From Methylobacterium sp. WSM2598 (GTDB lineage: Bacteria; Pseudomonadota; Alphaproteobacteria; Rhizobiales; Beijerinckiaceae): a stretch of 64,000 nt of DNA. Made by a program: the position numbers and the translations under genes. This document shows, piece by piece, positions 28,918 to 38,009 of the stretch. The stretch's first letter is position 1. The number at the start of each line of letters is the position of its first letter. The notes beneath the pieces are model-generated. The model had not been told where the DNA came from, ran no database searches, and saw only the letters and a list, made by a program, of their open reading frames with translations. The stretch spans positions 129,802-193,801 of the forward strand of contig NZ_KB900609.1 in the NCBI RefSeq assembly GCF_000379105.1. Reading direction: 5' to 3'.

Positions 28918-29043
28918 TCATCCGCCTTCCGGAAGATCACTTCCGGAAGGCGGATGACCAGCCCGCGCGGCGCTTGAGCGACGCCGACATCCGCATGGCC
29001 GAAATGGGAGATGGCGAAGCAATCCGTCGGATGTCGTATCACC
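28918..29043 (+). repeat. dispersed structured repeat, copy C
   Basis: An 18-bp perfect stem (TCATCCGCCTTCCGGAAG at 28918-28935, complement 28940-28957) with loop ATCA precedes a long-form body. The outer stem is GACATCCG (28986-28993) with CGGATGTC (29028-29035); the inner hairpin is ATGGC-GAA-GCAAT with one mismatch. It lies between the divergent comF and methyltransferase genes. The 332-base gap otherwise holds only GC-rich sequence. Confidence 0.9.
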
Positions 29044-29237
29044 GGTTCGGCGGCACGGACGAGGCCGGAACGGCGGGCCGAGCAGGATTGCGGGGGTCGT
29101 TCCGCTCGGCGCCGAGCGCGGGGGGCGCGACCTGCCGCGATCGCCGCAGCCCGGGGCGGCGGCCCTCGCGACATTCTCCGCCGCCGCGGCCGGTCCGCCC
29201 TGGCGCCGGGAGCGCGCGCGCGCCATCTACCCTGCGC

Positions 29238-30116
29238 ATGTCGACTCCGCCGCCCCTCTTCGACGCCGCCCTGATCCGCAAGCGCCTCGCCCGGGCTCGG
29301 GCCTCCGGCTTCGCCGATTTCCTGGTGGCGCGGGCCTCCGAGGATCTCGGCGAGCGCCTCGGCACTGTGCTGCGCCGCTTCGACGCCGCCCTCGATTGCG
29401 GCAGCCCGACGACGGGCGCCGCCGCGTGGCTGCGGGAGAGCGGCCGCGCCGCCTCGGTGGTGCGGCTCGCCCCGATCCCGGAGCCGCCCCGTGCGGGGAT
29501 CGCGCTCGCGGTCGGCGACGCGGAGGCGCTGCCCTTCGGCGAGGCCCGCTTCGACCTCGCCCTGTCGCTCCTCGCCCTGCAGCACGCCAACGACCTCCCC
29601 GGGGCGCTGATCCAGCTGCGGCGCGCCCTCAGGCCCGACGGGCTCTTCGTCGGCTGCCTGATGGGCGGGCGCTCGCTCACCGAGCTGCGTCAGGTGCTGG
29701 CCGAGGCCGAGAGCGAGGTCGAGGGCGGGGTCAGCCCCCGCGTCGCGCCCTTCGCGGAGGTGCGCGACCTCGGGGCGCTGCTGCAGCGCGCCGGCTTCGC
29801 CCTGCCGGTGACGGATGTCGAGACCGTGCCGGTGCGCTACGCCACCCCCTTCGGCCTGATGCGCGACCTGCGCGCCATGGGCCTCACCAACGCCCTGCGG
29901 GAGCGGCGCGGCAGCTTGCGCCGCGCGACGCTGCTGCGGGCCGCGGCGCTCTACGCCGAGCGCTTCGCCGATCCGGACGGGCGCGTGCGCGCCACCTTCG
30001 AGCTGATCTGGCTGTCCGGCTGGGTGCCGCACGAGAGCCAGCAGAAGCCCCTCCGGCCCGGCAGCGCCCGGATGCGCCTCGCCGACGCCCTTGGCACCAC
30101 CGAGCACAGGAGCTGA
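29238..30116 (+). CDS. NDUFAF5/BioC-like methyltransferase
   Basis: The 292-residue class I methyltransferase resembles the NDUFAF5 (C20orf7) group, a complex-I assembly hydroxylase/methyltransferase found in alphaproteobacteria and mitochondria. Typical pieces are the N-terminal FDAALIRKRLARARASGFADFLVAR stretch (beginning cited), the acidic loop and FDLALSLLALQHANDLPGAL, and GGRSLTELRQVLAEAES. The usual first glycine motif is poorly conserved (ALDCGSPTTG), so SAM binding may be weak. The ATG at 29238 is the family start. It is followed four bases later by the DUF427 gene. Confidence 0.82.
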   Translation: MSTPPPLFDAALIRKRLARARASGFADFLVARASEDLGERLGTVLRRFDAALDCGSPTTGAAAWLRESGRAASVVRLAPIPEPPRAGIALAVGDAEALPFGEARFDLALSLLALQHANDLPGALIQLRRALRPDGLFVGCLMGGRSLTELRQVLAEAESEVEGGVSPRVAPFAEVRDLGALLQRAGFALPVTDVETVPVRYATPFGLMRDLRAMGLTNALRERRGSLRRATLLRAAALYAERFADPDGRVRATFELIWLSGWVPHESQQKPLRPGSARMRLADALGTTEHRS

Positions 30117-30120
30117 CCCG

Positions 30121-30486
30121 ATGAAGGAGCCCGGTCCCGACCACCCGATCGCCGTCACGCCGAACCCGCACCGCATCCGCGTGGTGCTGGGCGGCGTCAT
30201 CGTCGCGGAGACCACCCGCGCCCTCACCCTCCGCGAGGCCGGGCTGCCGCCCGTCCAGTACATCCCGCGCGAGGACGCCGCCTGGGACCTGTTCGAGAAG
30301 ACCAGCCACACCACCCACTGCCCCTACAAGGGTGAGGCGAGCTACTACGCGCTGACGGCCGGCGGCGTGGAGCGCGCCAACGCGGTCTGGAGCTACGAAT
30401 CCCCGTTCCAGGCGGTGGCGGCGATCAAGGACCACCTCGCCTTCTACCCGAACAAGGTCGACGCGATCGAGGAATTCACGGAGTGA
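30121..30486 (+). CDS. DUF427 domain protein
   Basis: A 121-residue single-domain protein of the DUF427 family, recognisable by VRVVLGGVIVAET-like strand (here IRVVLGGVIVAET), YIPREDA, and the central HTTHCPYKGEASYY motif. No biochemical role is established for the family. It begins four bases after the methyltransferase stop, so the two are probably co-transcribed. Repeat copy D begins just downstream. Confidence 0.88.
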   Translation: MKEPGPDHPIAVTPNPHRIRVVLGGVIVAETTRALTLREAGLPPVQYIPREDAAWDLFEKTSHTTHCPYKGEASYYALTAGGVERANAVWSYESPFQAVAAIKDHLAFYPNKVDAIEEFTE

Positions 30487-30489
30487 TCC

Positions 30490-30607
30490 GGGATCCGCTT
30501 GATCCAAGCGGATCCCATATCCCAAGCCCGCGCGGCGCCTGAGCGAAGCCGACATCCGCATGGCCGAAATGCGAGATGGCGAAGCCATCAACCGGATGTC
30601 GCATGAG
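30490..30607 (+). repeat. dispersed structured repeat, copy D (best long form)
   Basis: A 12-bp stem GGGATCCGCTTG (30490-30501) and complement (30505-30516) with a 3-base loop is followed by a body at 30524-30607. The outer stem GACATCCG/CGGATGTC is at 30551-30558 and 30593-30600. Two inner hairpins are present: GCAT/ATGC (30557-30560 region to 30569-30572) and GATGGC-GAA-GCCATC (30575-30589). It lies between the convergent DUF427 and mutT genes. Confidence 0.9.
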
Positions 30608-30625
30608 GGCGCGGATCGCCCGCCG

Positions 30626-31042
30626 TCACGGCCCGAGCAGGTCGACGAGGGCCGGCAGCAGGGGCAGGTCGGCGGGCGGCATCGGGTAGGTCGCGAGGTC
30701 GCGCGGGCGCACCCACTTGAGCGCCTGGCCCTCGCGCGGCTGCACCGGCCCCTCCCAGCGCCGGCAGATGTAGAGCGGCATCAGCAGGTGGAAGCCCTCG
30801 TAGGCGTGGCTCGCGAAGGTGAGGGGGGCGAGGCAGGCCTCCCGCACGACGATGCCGAGCTCCTCGGCCAGTTCGCGGATCAGCGTCGCCTCGGGGCGCT
30901 CTCCCGGCTCGATCTTGCCGCCCGGGAATTCCCAGAGGCCGGCCAAGCTCTTGCCCTCGGGGCGCTGGGCCAGGAGCACGCGCCCGTCCGCGTCCACGAG
31001 GGCGACGGCGACGACGAGGAGGAGTTTCAGCGGGTCGGCCAT
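30626..31042 (-). CDS. mutT: 8-oxo-dGTP diphosphatase MutT
   Basis: A 138-residue Nudix hydrolase that removes oxidised dGTP from the nucleotide pool. The Nudix box GGKIEPGERPEATLIRELAEELGI lies at about residues 41-64 with all catalytic Glu residues (cited by its core REL-EE). KSLAGLWEFPGGK before it is typical of MutT. Compared with alphaproteobacterial relatives the length is standard. It ends 18 bases from repeat copy D and lies upstream of the SIMPL gene on the same strand order argJ, SIMPL, mutT. Confidence 0.9.
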   Translation of the reverse strand: MADPLKLLLVVAVALVDADGRVLLAQRPEGKSLAGLWEFPGGKIEPGERPEATLIRELAEELGIVVREACLAPLTFASHAYEGFHLLMPLYICRRWEGPVQPREGQALKWVRPRDLATYPMPPADLPLLPALVDLLGP

Positions 31043-31127
31043 GGACGCGGTTATCCCGGCGGGAGCGGTATGGGAAGCTCGCCCGGCCTCCCGATCGGGG
31101 CGGCCGCCCCTCAGGGGGCAAGGCCCC

Positions 31128-31820
31128 TCAGGGGGCGATGGTCCAGGTGACCTCGACCGCGGCGCTCACCTCGACGGTTCCGGCCTCGATCGGCACCGCC
31201 GGGCCCCTCGCCTTCGCGGCGAAGGCCCGGCCCAGCGGGACCGGCGCGTCGCTGCGGGGCGGGGAGACGATCGCCACGATCCGGCCGAGGCGCAGCGAGG
31301 CCGCCCGCGCCAGGGTCTCCGCCTGCCTGACCGCGTCCGCGACGGCGGCGGCCCGCGCCTCGTCCTCGGCCCGGGCGGGGTCGCGCAGCCCGAAGCTCAC
31401 CCCGTTGATGCGGTCGGCCCCGCCGTCGACGGTGCGGCGCATCAGGTCGCCGAGGCGGCCCGGCTCGGCGAGCCGGATCTGCACCGCGTTCACCGCCAGG
31501 TAGCCGTCCGGGGCGTCGCGGACCGTCCCGCCCGGCTCCCGGGCCGGACGGGTGAGCGGCTGCAGCGTCACCGCGGAGGTCGAGACCTCGGCGCCGAACT
31601 CCTTGGCGAGGTCGATGAGCCGGCGCGCCGCCTCCGAGTTCTGGTCGAGGGCGGCGGCGGCGCTCGGGCCGCGGCGCTCCACCGCGATCGTGACCGTGAC
31701 CTCGTCGGGCGGGAGCGCGGTGCTCGCGCGGCCGATCACGCGGATCCGGCCCGCCTCCTGGGCGGCGGCCGGCCCGGCGAGCAGGAGGGCGAGGGCCGCC
31801 GCGGCGAGGGCGCGCCTCAC
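31128..31820 (-). CDS. SIMPL domain periplasmic protein
   Basis: The 230-residue protein has a signal peptide ([20 protein letters not shown]) followed by a SIMPL (DUF541) domain: [22 protein letters not shown] at the start and the [21 protein letters not shown] segment in the second half. SIMPL proteins are exported; some are linked to oxidative-stress tolerance, but the mechanism is unclear. The GTG start at 31820 overlaps the argJ stop by four bases (GTGA), indicating coupling. Confidence 0.86.
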   Translation of the reverse strand: MRRALAAAALALLLAGPAAAQEAGRIRVIGRASTALPPDEVTVTIAVERRGPSAAAALDQNSEAARRLIDLAKEFGAEVSTSAVTLQPLTRPAREPGGTVRDAPDGYLAVNAVQIRLAEPGRLGDLMRRTVDGGADRINGVSFGLRDPARAEDEARAAAVADAVRQAETLARAASLRLGRIVAIVSPPRSDAPVPLGRAFAAKARGPAVPIEAGTVEVSAAVEVTWTIAP

Positions 31821-33055
31821 GAGCGGTAATCCCCGTTGATCTCCACGTAGGCCTTGGTCAGGTCGCAGGTCCAGACCCGGGCCGCGCCGGCCCCGAGGCC
31901 GAGATCGACCCGGATCGTCACCTCCTGGCGGCGCATCACGGCGCTGGCCGCCTCCTCGCTGTAGGCCGGGTCGCGGGCCCCATCGACCGCCACGCGCACG
32001 TCCCCGAACCAGATCGCGAGGCGGTCGCGCTCGGCGGGTTCGCCGGCCTTGCCGACCGCCATCACGACGCGGCCCCAATTGGCGTCCTCCCCGGCCACCG
32101 CGGTCTTCACCAGGGGCGAGTTGGCGATCGAGAAGGCGATCCGGCGCGCCGAGGCGTCGTCGGCGGCGCCCTCGACCCGCACGGTCACGAACTTGCGGGC
32201 GCCCTCGCCGTCGCGCGCCACCAGCTGGGCGAGTTCGACCAGGAGGTCGTCGAGCGCGGCCGCGAATTCCGCCAGGCGCGGATCCTCCGCCGTGGTCACC
32301 GGGGCGTGGCCGGCCCGGCCGGTGGCGAAGAGGAGCAGCGTGTCGGAGGTGGACGTGTCGCCGTCGACGGTGACGCAGTTGAAGCTCCGCTCCGCCCCGG
32401 CGCGCAGGAGTTCCTGCAGCACCGGCGCCGCGACCGCCGCGTCCGTGAACACGAAGGACAGCATCGTCGCCATGTCGGGAGCGATCATGCCGGCCCCCTT
32501 GGCCATGCCGTTGATCGTCACCTCCCGGTCGCCGAGCCGCACGCGGCGGGTCGCGAGCTTCGGGAACGTATCGGTGGTCATGATCGCCCGGGCGGCCTCG
32601 GCCCAGTTCTCCGAACCGGGGCTCGCGCGGCCGGCGCAGGCGGTGAGCACGCCCTCGAACTTGCTGGCGTCGAGGGGCTCGCCGATCACCCCGGTCGAGG
32701 CGACGAAGACCTGCTCGGGCGCGCAATCCGCGGCCGCGGCGGCGATCTCCGCCGTGAGCGCGACGGCTTGGCGGCCCTTCAGCCCCGTGAAGGCGTTGGC
32801 ATTGCCGGAATTGACGACCAGGGCGCGCGCCTCGCCCCCGCCGAGCTGGGCGCGGCACCAATCCACCGCCGCCGAGGGGCATTTCGAGCGGGTGAAGACG
32901 CCCGCGACCTGCGCGCCCGGATCGAGCAGCACGAGGAGCACGTCCGTGCGCCCCTTGTAGCGGATACCCGCCTGCGCGGTGGCGAGGCGCACGCCCGCGA
33001 TCGGCGGCAGGTCGGGCACGTCGGCGGGGGCGAGCGGGGAGACGGGATGGGACAT
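31817..33055 (-). CDS. argJ: bifunctional glutamate N-acetyltransferase / N-acetylglutamate synthase
   Basis: A 412-residue ArgJ moves the acetyl group from N-acetylornithine to glutamate in cyclic arginine synthesis, and may also use acetyl-CoA. The self-cleavage site is in [18 protein letters not shown], where Thr197 would become the new N-terminus and nucleophile of the beta chain. The STGVIG oxyanion segment (about 120-125) and the closing [10 protein letters not shown] are typical. It overlaps the SIMPL gene by four bases. Confidence 0.97.
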   Translation of the reverse strand: MSHPVSPLAPADVPDLPPIAGVRLATAQAGIRYKGRTDVLLVLLDPGAQVAGVFTRSKCPSAAVDWCRAQLGGGEARALVVNSGNANAFTGLKGRQAVALTAEIAAAAADCAPEQVFVASTGVIGEPLDASKFEGVLTACAGRASPGSENWAEAARAIMTTDTFPKLATRRVRLGDREVTINGMAKGAGMIAPDMATMLSFVFTDAAVAAPVLQELLRAGAERSFNCVTVDGDTSTSDTLLLFATGRAGHAPVTTAEDPRLAEFAAALDDLLVELAQLVARDGEGARKFVTVRVEGAADDASARRIAFSIANSPLVKTAVAGEDANWGRVVMAVGKAGEPAERDRLAIWFGDVRVAVDGARDPAYSEEAASAVMRRQEVTIRVDLGLGAGAARVWTCDLTKAYVEINGDYRS

Positions 33056-33312
33056 GCGAATCTCCGGCCTTCCGCCGGCCCCTCGGCCGGCGCGGCGGTG
33101 TGGCCCGGCGCGTGCCCAGCCGTCAACCGGGCGCGTCCCGGCCCCGGCCGGCGCGCCGCCGGAGCGGCCCGCGATCGCGGAAAATCGCTGCCCGGGCCGG
33201 CTTCCACGCCGCCCGGATGACGAATCGACCTGATCTAGAGTTGAAATTCAGCACCTAGAGAGGCAATCTCCGGAGGAGTGACGTAACACCCGCACCCCTG
33301 CCGGAGGTCCGT

Positions 33313-34251
33313 TTGCCTCACCCGCAAGTCCTGCGCGACCTCGCGCTGTTCGTGGAGGTCGCCAAGCGCAAGAGCTTCAGCCAAGCGGCCGTCGCGCTCA
33401 ATGTGCCGATATCGTCGCTCTCGCGGCGAATCACGCAGTTCGAGGCCGCGATCGGGCTGCGGCTTCTGGACCGCACGACCCGGAAGCTCGCGCTGACGCC
33501 TCACGGCGAGGCCTATTACGAGCGCGCGATCCGCGTGGTCGAGGAGGCTCAGCGCAGCTTCGACGAGATGATCGCGCAGGCGCGGGGCCCGAGCGGGCTG
33601 CTGCGGATCAGCGTCCCGGCGGAGGAGTGGGTGATGCGCCACCTGCCGGGGGTGATCGGGGCCTTCCTGCGGACCCACGAGCAGGTGCGCGTCCACGTCG
33701 AGCTGCGCGCGGCGGGGACGGACGCGGCGGCGGAGGATTGCGACCTCGCCATCCTGACCGCGCCGCCGCGCGAGGCCTCGATGGTCGCCCGCCGGCTCGG
33801 CAGCCTGGAGACGGGCCTGTTCGCGGCCCCCGCCTACCTGGCCCGCGTCGGGACCCCGCGCCACCCGGGCGAGCTCGCGCAGCACGCGCTGCTCGCCGCG
33901 GCGCCGGGCGGCGAGTCCCTGGAGCTGCGGCGCGACGACGAGGTCGTCACGGTCACGGCGAGCGGGGCGGTCTCCTGCACCAGCGGGCCGCTCGCCCGGC
34001 GCTTCGCGGCCTCCGGCGACGGCCTCGCCCTGCTGCCGCTGATCGACGGCCACGGGCCCGCGTTCCGGCGCGTCCTGCCCGAGTGGAGCGGCCCGCCGGT
34101 CCCGGTGCTTCTGGTGACGACCTCGCACCTGACGCCCGCGAAGGCCCGGGCCTTCATCGAGGTGGCCGGGCGCGAATTGTCCGCGCTCCTCGGCGTCGCG
34201 GAGGGCCTGCCCGGCCTCGAGGACGCGGCGCCCGCGGCGCGCTGCGCCTGA
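33313..34251 (+). CDS. LysR-family transcriptional regulator
   Basis: The 312-residue regulator has an N-terminal winged helix (residues about 5-65: LALFVEVAKRKSFSQAAVAL and SLSRRITQFEAAIGLRLLDRTTR) and a C-terminal effector-binding domain. The start is a TTG at 33313 with CCGGAGG upstream; no ATG lies before the helix-turn-helix. It is not divergent from an obvious target: upstream is argJ, divergent, 257 bases away, and downstream a phosphopantetheinyl transferase. Confidence 0.9.
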   Translation: MPHPQVLRDLALFVEVAKRKSFSQAAVALNVPISSLSRRITQFEAAIGLRLLDRTTRKLALTPHGEAYYERAIRVVEEAQRSFDEMIAQARGPSGLLRISVPAEEWVMRHLPGVIGAFLRTHEQVRVHVELRAAGTDAAAEDCDLAILTAPPREASMVARRLGSLETGLFAAPAYLARVGTPRHPGELAQHALLAAAPGGESLELRRDDEVVTVTASGAVSCTSGPLARRFAASGDGLALLPLIDGHGPAFRRVLPEWSGPPVPVLLVTTSHLTPAKARAFIEVAGRELSALLGVAEGLPGLEDAAPAARCA

Positions 34252-34332
34252 GGCGCGACGCCCGACGCGCGAGGCCCCGCTTTGCGGCGCGCCGCCGCCC
34301 TGCTAGCTCCCTGCCGGGCGGGGAGGGGCGCG

Positions 34333-35067
34333 ATGACGACCGCGGAGAACGGCGACGACCGGGACGGGACGGCGGCCCTCGCCGGGCTCGCGCCGCGTCT
34401 CGCTCCCGGGGCGGCCCTCGCCGTGGTTGCGCGGGCGGAGGCGGTCGTGGCCGGTCTGTCCCCGGCGCAGCGGGCCCTGCCGCCGGACGAGGCCGCGCGG
34501 ATCGCGCGGTTCCTGCAGGAGCGCGACCGCTTCGAGCGCGAGGCGGCCCACGGGCTCCTGCGCCACCTCCTCGCCGCCGCCCTCGACCGGCCGCCGGGCG
34601 GGATCGTGCTGATCCGCGACGCGTCCGGGCGGCCGGCCCTTCCCGGCACGCCGGATCTCGACTTCAACATCAGCCACGGGGCGGGCTGGATCGCGGTGGC
34701 TCTGGCCCGGGGCGGGCGCGTCGGCATCGACGTGGAGGGGGCGAGCCGTCCGGTCGATTGGGACGGGGTGGCGCGGTCCTTCCTGCACCCGGCCGAGCTG
34801 AGCCAGTACCGGGCCCTGCCGGAGGCGCGGCGCCCGGCGCGGGCCCTCGAACTCTGGACCGTCAAGGAGGCGTTCGTGAAGGCGAGCGGGGAGGGAATCG
34901 CCGCCGCGCCCCAGACCGTGCTGCTCGCGGCCGCGGACGAGCATTGGTCGCTTCGCCGCGAGGGTCTGCGGCTGCGGGCGCGATCGCGCCTGCTGCCCGA
35001 CGGCGCCCGCCTCGCCTGGGCCGGCGAGGAGAGCCTGCGCTGGCAGGTGCTGCGCGGGGTGGCGTGA
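34333..35067 (+). CDS. 4'-phosphopantetheinyl transferase (Sfp type)
   Basis: The 244-residue enzyme attaches phosphopantetheine from coenzyme A to carrier proteins. The signature pieces are in place: FNISHG, the magnesium-binding GIDVEG (about residues 134-139), and WTVKEAFVKASGEG (about 174-187). It resembles the large Sfp/EntD group rather than the small AcpS. No non-ribosomal peptide or polyketide gene is in the window, so its carrier is elsewhere. The ATG at 34333 follows GAGGGG. Confidence 0.88.
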   Translation: MTTAENGDDRDGTAALAGLAPRLAPGAALAVVARAEAVVAGLSPAQRALPPDEAARIARFLQERDRFEREAAHGLLRHLLAAALDRPPGGIVLIRDASGRPALPGTPDLDFNISHGAGWIAVALARGGRVGIDVEGASRPVDWDGVARSFLHPAELSQYRALPEARRPARALELWTVKEAFVKASGEGIAAAPQTVLLAAADEHWSLRREGLRLRARSRLLPDGARLAWAGEESLRWQVLRGVA

Positions 35068-35165
35068 GGCTCCCGGCGAGGAGCGGCGCGGCGTCCGCTC
35101 GGATCACGACGGGTCGCGGGGTCTCGTGGCGGGATCGGCGGCCGCTGTCGCAACAGCCGCGCGGC

Positions 35166-36047
35166 TCAGATGATCGCGCTCATGCCGCCGCCCGGCTGCT
35201 GCGGGAAGCGCTCGGCCAGCGCGCGGCGGAGCTTCTCCAGGGCGCGGTTCTCGATCTGGCGCACGCGCTCCTTCGAGATGCCGAGCCGGTGGCCCAGGGC
35301 CTCCAGGGTCGCCTGATCCTCGGCCAGCCGCCGCTCGTGCAGGATGCGCAGCTCGCGCTCCGACAGGACGGTGAGGGCCTGCCTGAGCCAAGTGAGGCGC
35401 CGCTCGCCGTCCACCGCGTCCGAGACCGCCTCGTCGGGCAGGGGCGAGGTGTCGACCAGGAAATCCACCCGCTCCGCCGACGCGTCGCCCTCGTCGGTGA
35501 TCGGGGCGTTGAGCGACATGTCGGGGCCCGACAGGCGCGCATCCATCAGCGCCACGTCCTCCCGCGAGACGCCGATCGCCGTGGCGATGCGCCGGTGGAT
35601 CTCGTCGCCGACCCGCTCGTCGGTCGATTGCATCAGGCGGGCGCGCAGGCGCCGCAGGTTGAAGAACAGGGCCTTCTGCGCCGAGGAGGTGCCGCCCCGC
35701 ACGATCGACCAGTTGCGCAGGATGTAGTCCTGGATCGACGCCCGGATCCACCACGTCGCGTAGGTGGAGAAGCGGACGTCCCGCTCCGGCTCGAAGCGGG
35801 CGGCCGCCTCCATCAGCCCGACATGGCCCTCCTGGACGAGGTCGGCCATGGGCAGGCCGTAATGGCGGAAGCGGCCCGCCAGCGCGATGACGAGGCGCAT
35901 ATGGGCGGAGATCAGGCGGTGCAGGGCCTGCTCGTCGCGCTTGTCCTTCCACCGCACCGCGAGCCCGCGCTCCTCCTCGCGTTCGAGGAAGGGCGCGTCC
36001 ATCGCCATGCGGACGAACTGCCGACGAATTCCTGCGATTTCCGCCAT
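35166..36047 (-). CDS. rpoH: heat-shock-type sigma factor RpoH (sigma-32)
   Basis: This 293-residue sigma-70 family protein has region 2 (HMRLVIALAGRFRHYGLPMADLVQEGHVGL; FSTYATWWIRASIQDYI) and region 4 (LSERELRILHERRLAEDQATLEALGHRLGISKERVRQIE), both intact. The segment KALFFNLRRLRARL corresponds to the RpoH box, so it belongs to the sigma-32 group, of which Rhizobiales carry two or more. The ATG at 36047 gives a family-length N-terminus. carD lies upstream on the same strand, behind a terminator. Confidence 0.92.
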   Translation of the reverse strand: MAEIAGIRRQFVRMAMDAPFLEREEERGLAVRWKDKRDEQALHRLISAHMRLVIALAGRFRHYGLPMADLVQEGHVGLMEAAARFEPERDVRFSTYATWWIRASIQDYILRNWSIVRGGTSSAQKALFFNLRRLRARLMQSTDERVGDEIHRRIATAIGVSREDVALMDARLSGPDMSLNAPITDEGDASAERVDFLVDTSPLPDEAVSDAVDGERRLTWLRQALTVLSERELRILHERRLAEDQATLEALGHRLGISKERVRQIENRALEKLRRALAERFPQQPGGGMSAII

Positions 36048-36215
36048 CCCCGCCTCCGCCAGCACGCGCGCTCGTTGCCCGGGCGGGATCGCGCGAGACC
36101 GCGCGCATCCGATCGGTGTCCCGACGGGCCTCCGACAACGGCCCATCCGCAGCGTTGGTTCCGCGCCGCGGCGGGCCGGCGCGGGAACTCAGGGGAGGTG
36201 TGGCGCGAAGGCAAC

Positions 36216-36241
36216 AAAAAGCCCGGCCTCGCGGCCGGGCT
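36216..36241 (-). terminator. intrinsic terminator of carD
   Basis: On the minus strand a 9-bp stem AGCCCGGCC (36241-36233) and its complement (36228-36220), loop GCGA, is followed directly by five T residues. It lies 29 bases beyond the carD stop, before rpoH. This is a classic Rho-independent terminator, so rpoH is likely to have its own promoter. Confidence 0.9.
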
Positions 36242-36269
36242 CTCGAAAAATCGTGCGAAAAAGGCCCGA

Positions 36270-36863
36270 TCAGGCCGCCTCGGCCTCGTCCTGAATGTCC
36301 TCGGCGTCGCCTTCCGCCTCCGCTTCGGCGTTCTTGGCGCGCCGGGGCGACTTGGCGAGGCTCTGCTCGATCAGCTTGAGCGATTCCGTATCCGTGATTT
36401 TGTTGACCGCGGCAATCTCGCGCACCACCCGATCCAGCGCCGCCTCGTAGAGCTGGCGCTCGGAATAGGACTGCTCGGGCTGGGCCTCCGAGCGGTAGAG
36501 GTCGCGCACCACCTCGGTGACCGCGATGAGGTCGCCGGAATTGATCTTCGCCTCGTATTCCTGGGCGCGGCGCGACCACATCGTGCGCTTCACCCGGGCG
36601 CGGCCGGTGAGCACGTCGAGCGCCTTCTTGACCAGGTCGGGTTCGGCCAGCTTGCGCATGCCGACCGCGTTCGCCTTCGCGGTCGGGACCCGGAGCACCA
36701 TCTTGTCCTTCTCGAACGACACCACGAAAAGCTCGAGCTTGTAGCCGGCGATCTCCTGCTCCTCGATGGCCGTGATGCGGCCTACACCGTGAGCGGGATA
36801 CACGATCGCTTCGCCGGTCTTGAAGCCCTGGCGGGCAGCAGTCGTCTTCTTGGCGGTCGTCAT
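36270..36863 (-). CDS. carD: CarD family transcriptional regulator
   Basis: The 197-residue CarD-like protein binds RNA polymerase and stabilises open promoter complexes. The N-terminal Tudor-like RNAP-binding domain (about residues 12-70: FKTGEAIVYPAHGVGRI; YKLELFVVSFEKDKMVL) leads to a helical DNA-binding domain, then an acidic tail (AEAEAEGDAEDIQDEAEAA). The start at 36863 is the family start. It lies between fdxA and rpoH in an order common in Rhizobiales and ends at a clear terminator. Confidence 0.95.
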   Translation of the reverse strand: MTTAKKTTAARQGFKTGEAIVYPAHGVGRITAIEEQEIAGYKLELFVVSFEKDKMVLRVPTAKANAVGMRKLAEPDLVKKALDVLTGRARVKRTMWSRRAQEYEAKINSGDLIAVTEVVRDLYRSEAQPEQSYSERQLYEAALDRVVREIAAVNKITDTESLKLIEQSLAKSPRRAKNAEAEAEGDAEDIQDEAEAA

Positions 36864-37252
36864 GCGGGGGTGGCCTCCAGATCGCCGTCCACGGTCTACT
36901 CGCCGCGGGCGGGTCATTCGTCCGGGTCAGGGGGCCCGGCTGAAAACAATGCCAGTCGGACGCCCGAGGAAGCGCCCGCCAGTCCCTGTCAACCGATAGC
37001 TAAGGAACGTCCGATCAGGCCGCGGATCAGGAAAAACCCTCCACGGCTGAACCTCATGCGGCGGGGCCCCTTCGAGAAATAGTCCCGCTCGGCGGGCGAG
37101 TGCCGCACGTCGGACGTAAGCGACGGCGATATGGACCCTAGCACGGAGAGCCCCGAAAATCAAAAAAATTCAGGCGCACGGCGCGCATGCCAGCGCCCCG
37201 TGCACCGTATACAATCAGCCCGGAACCGCGGCCGCGGCCGCGGCGGCGCGGC
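36864..37252. other. 389-base gap between fdxA and carD
   Basis: No gene is seen. The half nearest carD would hold its promoter. An AT-rich patch with seven A residues (37162-37168) and a nearby hairpin may end fdxA transcription. A run of alternating CCGCGG units lies at about 37226-37250. Confidence 0.4.
37162..37203 (-). terminator. possible terminator of fdxA
   Basis: On the minus strand the complementary arms GCACGG (37203-37198) and CCGTGC (37181-37176) enclose a GC-rich loop with further pairing, followed after seven bases by TTTTTTT (37168-37162). It lies about 50 bases beyond the fdxA stop. Confidence 0.45.
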
Positions 37253-37591
37253 TCAGTCGCCGGTCCCGGGATTGCTCGAGAAATGGGCGTCGAACTTGCC
37301 CGCGACGCCGTCCCACTCCTTGGCGTCGCTCGGGGCGGTCTTCTTCTGCGTGATGTTGGGCCAGTTCTTGGCGAAGTCGGCGTTGAGCTTCAGCCAGCGC
37401 TCCAGGCCCGGCTCGGTATCGGGCTTGATCGCCTCGGCGGGGCATTCCGGCTCGCAGACGCCGCAGTCGATGCACTCGTCCGGGTGAATGACGAGCATGT
37501 TCTCACCCTCGTAGAAGCAGTCGACCGGGCACACTTCCACGCAGTCCATGTACTTGCACTTGATGCAATTCTCGGTGACGACGTAGGTCAT
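37253..37591 (-). CDS. fdxA: seven-iron ferredoxin FdxA
   Basis: A 112-residue ferredoxin with one 3Fe-4S and one 4Fe-4S cluster. Cys9, 12, 17, 21 and 25 lie at the N-terminus and the classical CxxCxxCxxxCP set is at Cys40, 43, 46 and 50. The long C-terminal tail (about residues 60-112) is typical of the FdxA type. It carries electrons in the cytoplasm; the partner is unknown. The gene order with S4 and carD is conserved in Rhizobiales. Confidence 0.96.
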   Translation of the reverse strand: MTYVVTENCIKCKYMDCVEVCPVDCFYEGENMLVIHPDECIDCGVCEPECPAEAIKPDTEPGLERWLKLNADFAKNWPNITQKKTAPSDAKEWDGVAGKFDAHFSSNPGTGD

Positions 37592-37718
37592 GAGCCTGTC
37601 GGTCCTTGAGGAGCGTGAGGGGGCGTTGCGAAGCCCGGCATTCTCCGCCGCGCTCTAGCCCCTGACCGGGACGCTGGCAAGCACCCGAACGCCGCAACCG
37701 ACGCCTTCGGCGGGGTCG

Positions 37719-38000
37719 TCACCCGGGCGCGACGCCGCCCGCCACGTCCGCGTAGAGGAGGCGGGCCTCCGGGGCGGGGCCGCGGCGCTCGCCGAGCGCC
37801 ACCACGCGCACCGCCACGGTGGCGTGCGCGGCCGCCACCGTGACGACGTCGCCCACCGCGACCGCCTTCGAGGCCGCCTCGGCGCGCTGCCCGTTCACCC
37901 GCACGTAGCCGTCCGCGATCAGGCGGGCGGCGAGGCTGCGCGTCTTCGCGAAGCGGGCGAACCACAGCCACTTGTCGAGGCGCTGGCGATCGTCCCGCAT
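37719..38000 (-). CDS. S4-domain RNA-binding protein (HslR type)
   Basis: The 93-residue protein consists of an S4 RNA-binding domain (RLDKWLWFARFAKTRSLAARLI, about residues 7-28, then GYVRVNGQRA) and a short tail. It resembles Hsp15/HslR, which in E. coli binds stalled 50S subunits. It lies nine bases after the helicase stop on the same strand, so the two are probably co-transcribed. Confidence 0.9.
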   Translation of the reverse strand: MRDDRQRLDKWLWFARFAKTRSLAARLIADGYVRVNGQRAEAASKAVAVGDVVTVAAAHATVAVRVVALGERRGPAPEARLLYADVAGGVAPG

Positions 38001-38009
38001 GGCGCCGCG

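Noticed and set aside
28974-29237. An in-frame upstream extension of the methyltransferase starting within repeat copy C.
   Set aside because: The added residues translate the repeat and GC-rich spacer; the family begins at the ATG at 29238.
37226-37250. Alternating CCGCGG units as a possible Z-DNA or regulatory element.
   Set aside because: Short and expected by chance in very GC-rich intergenic DNA.
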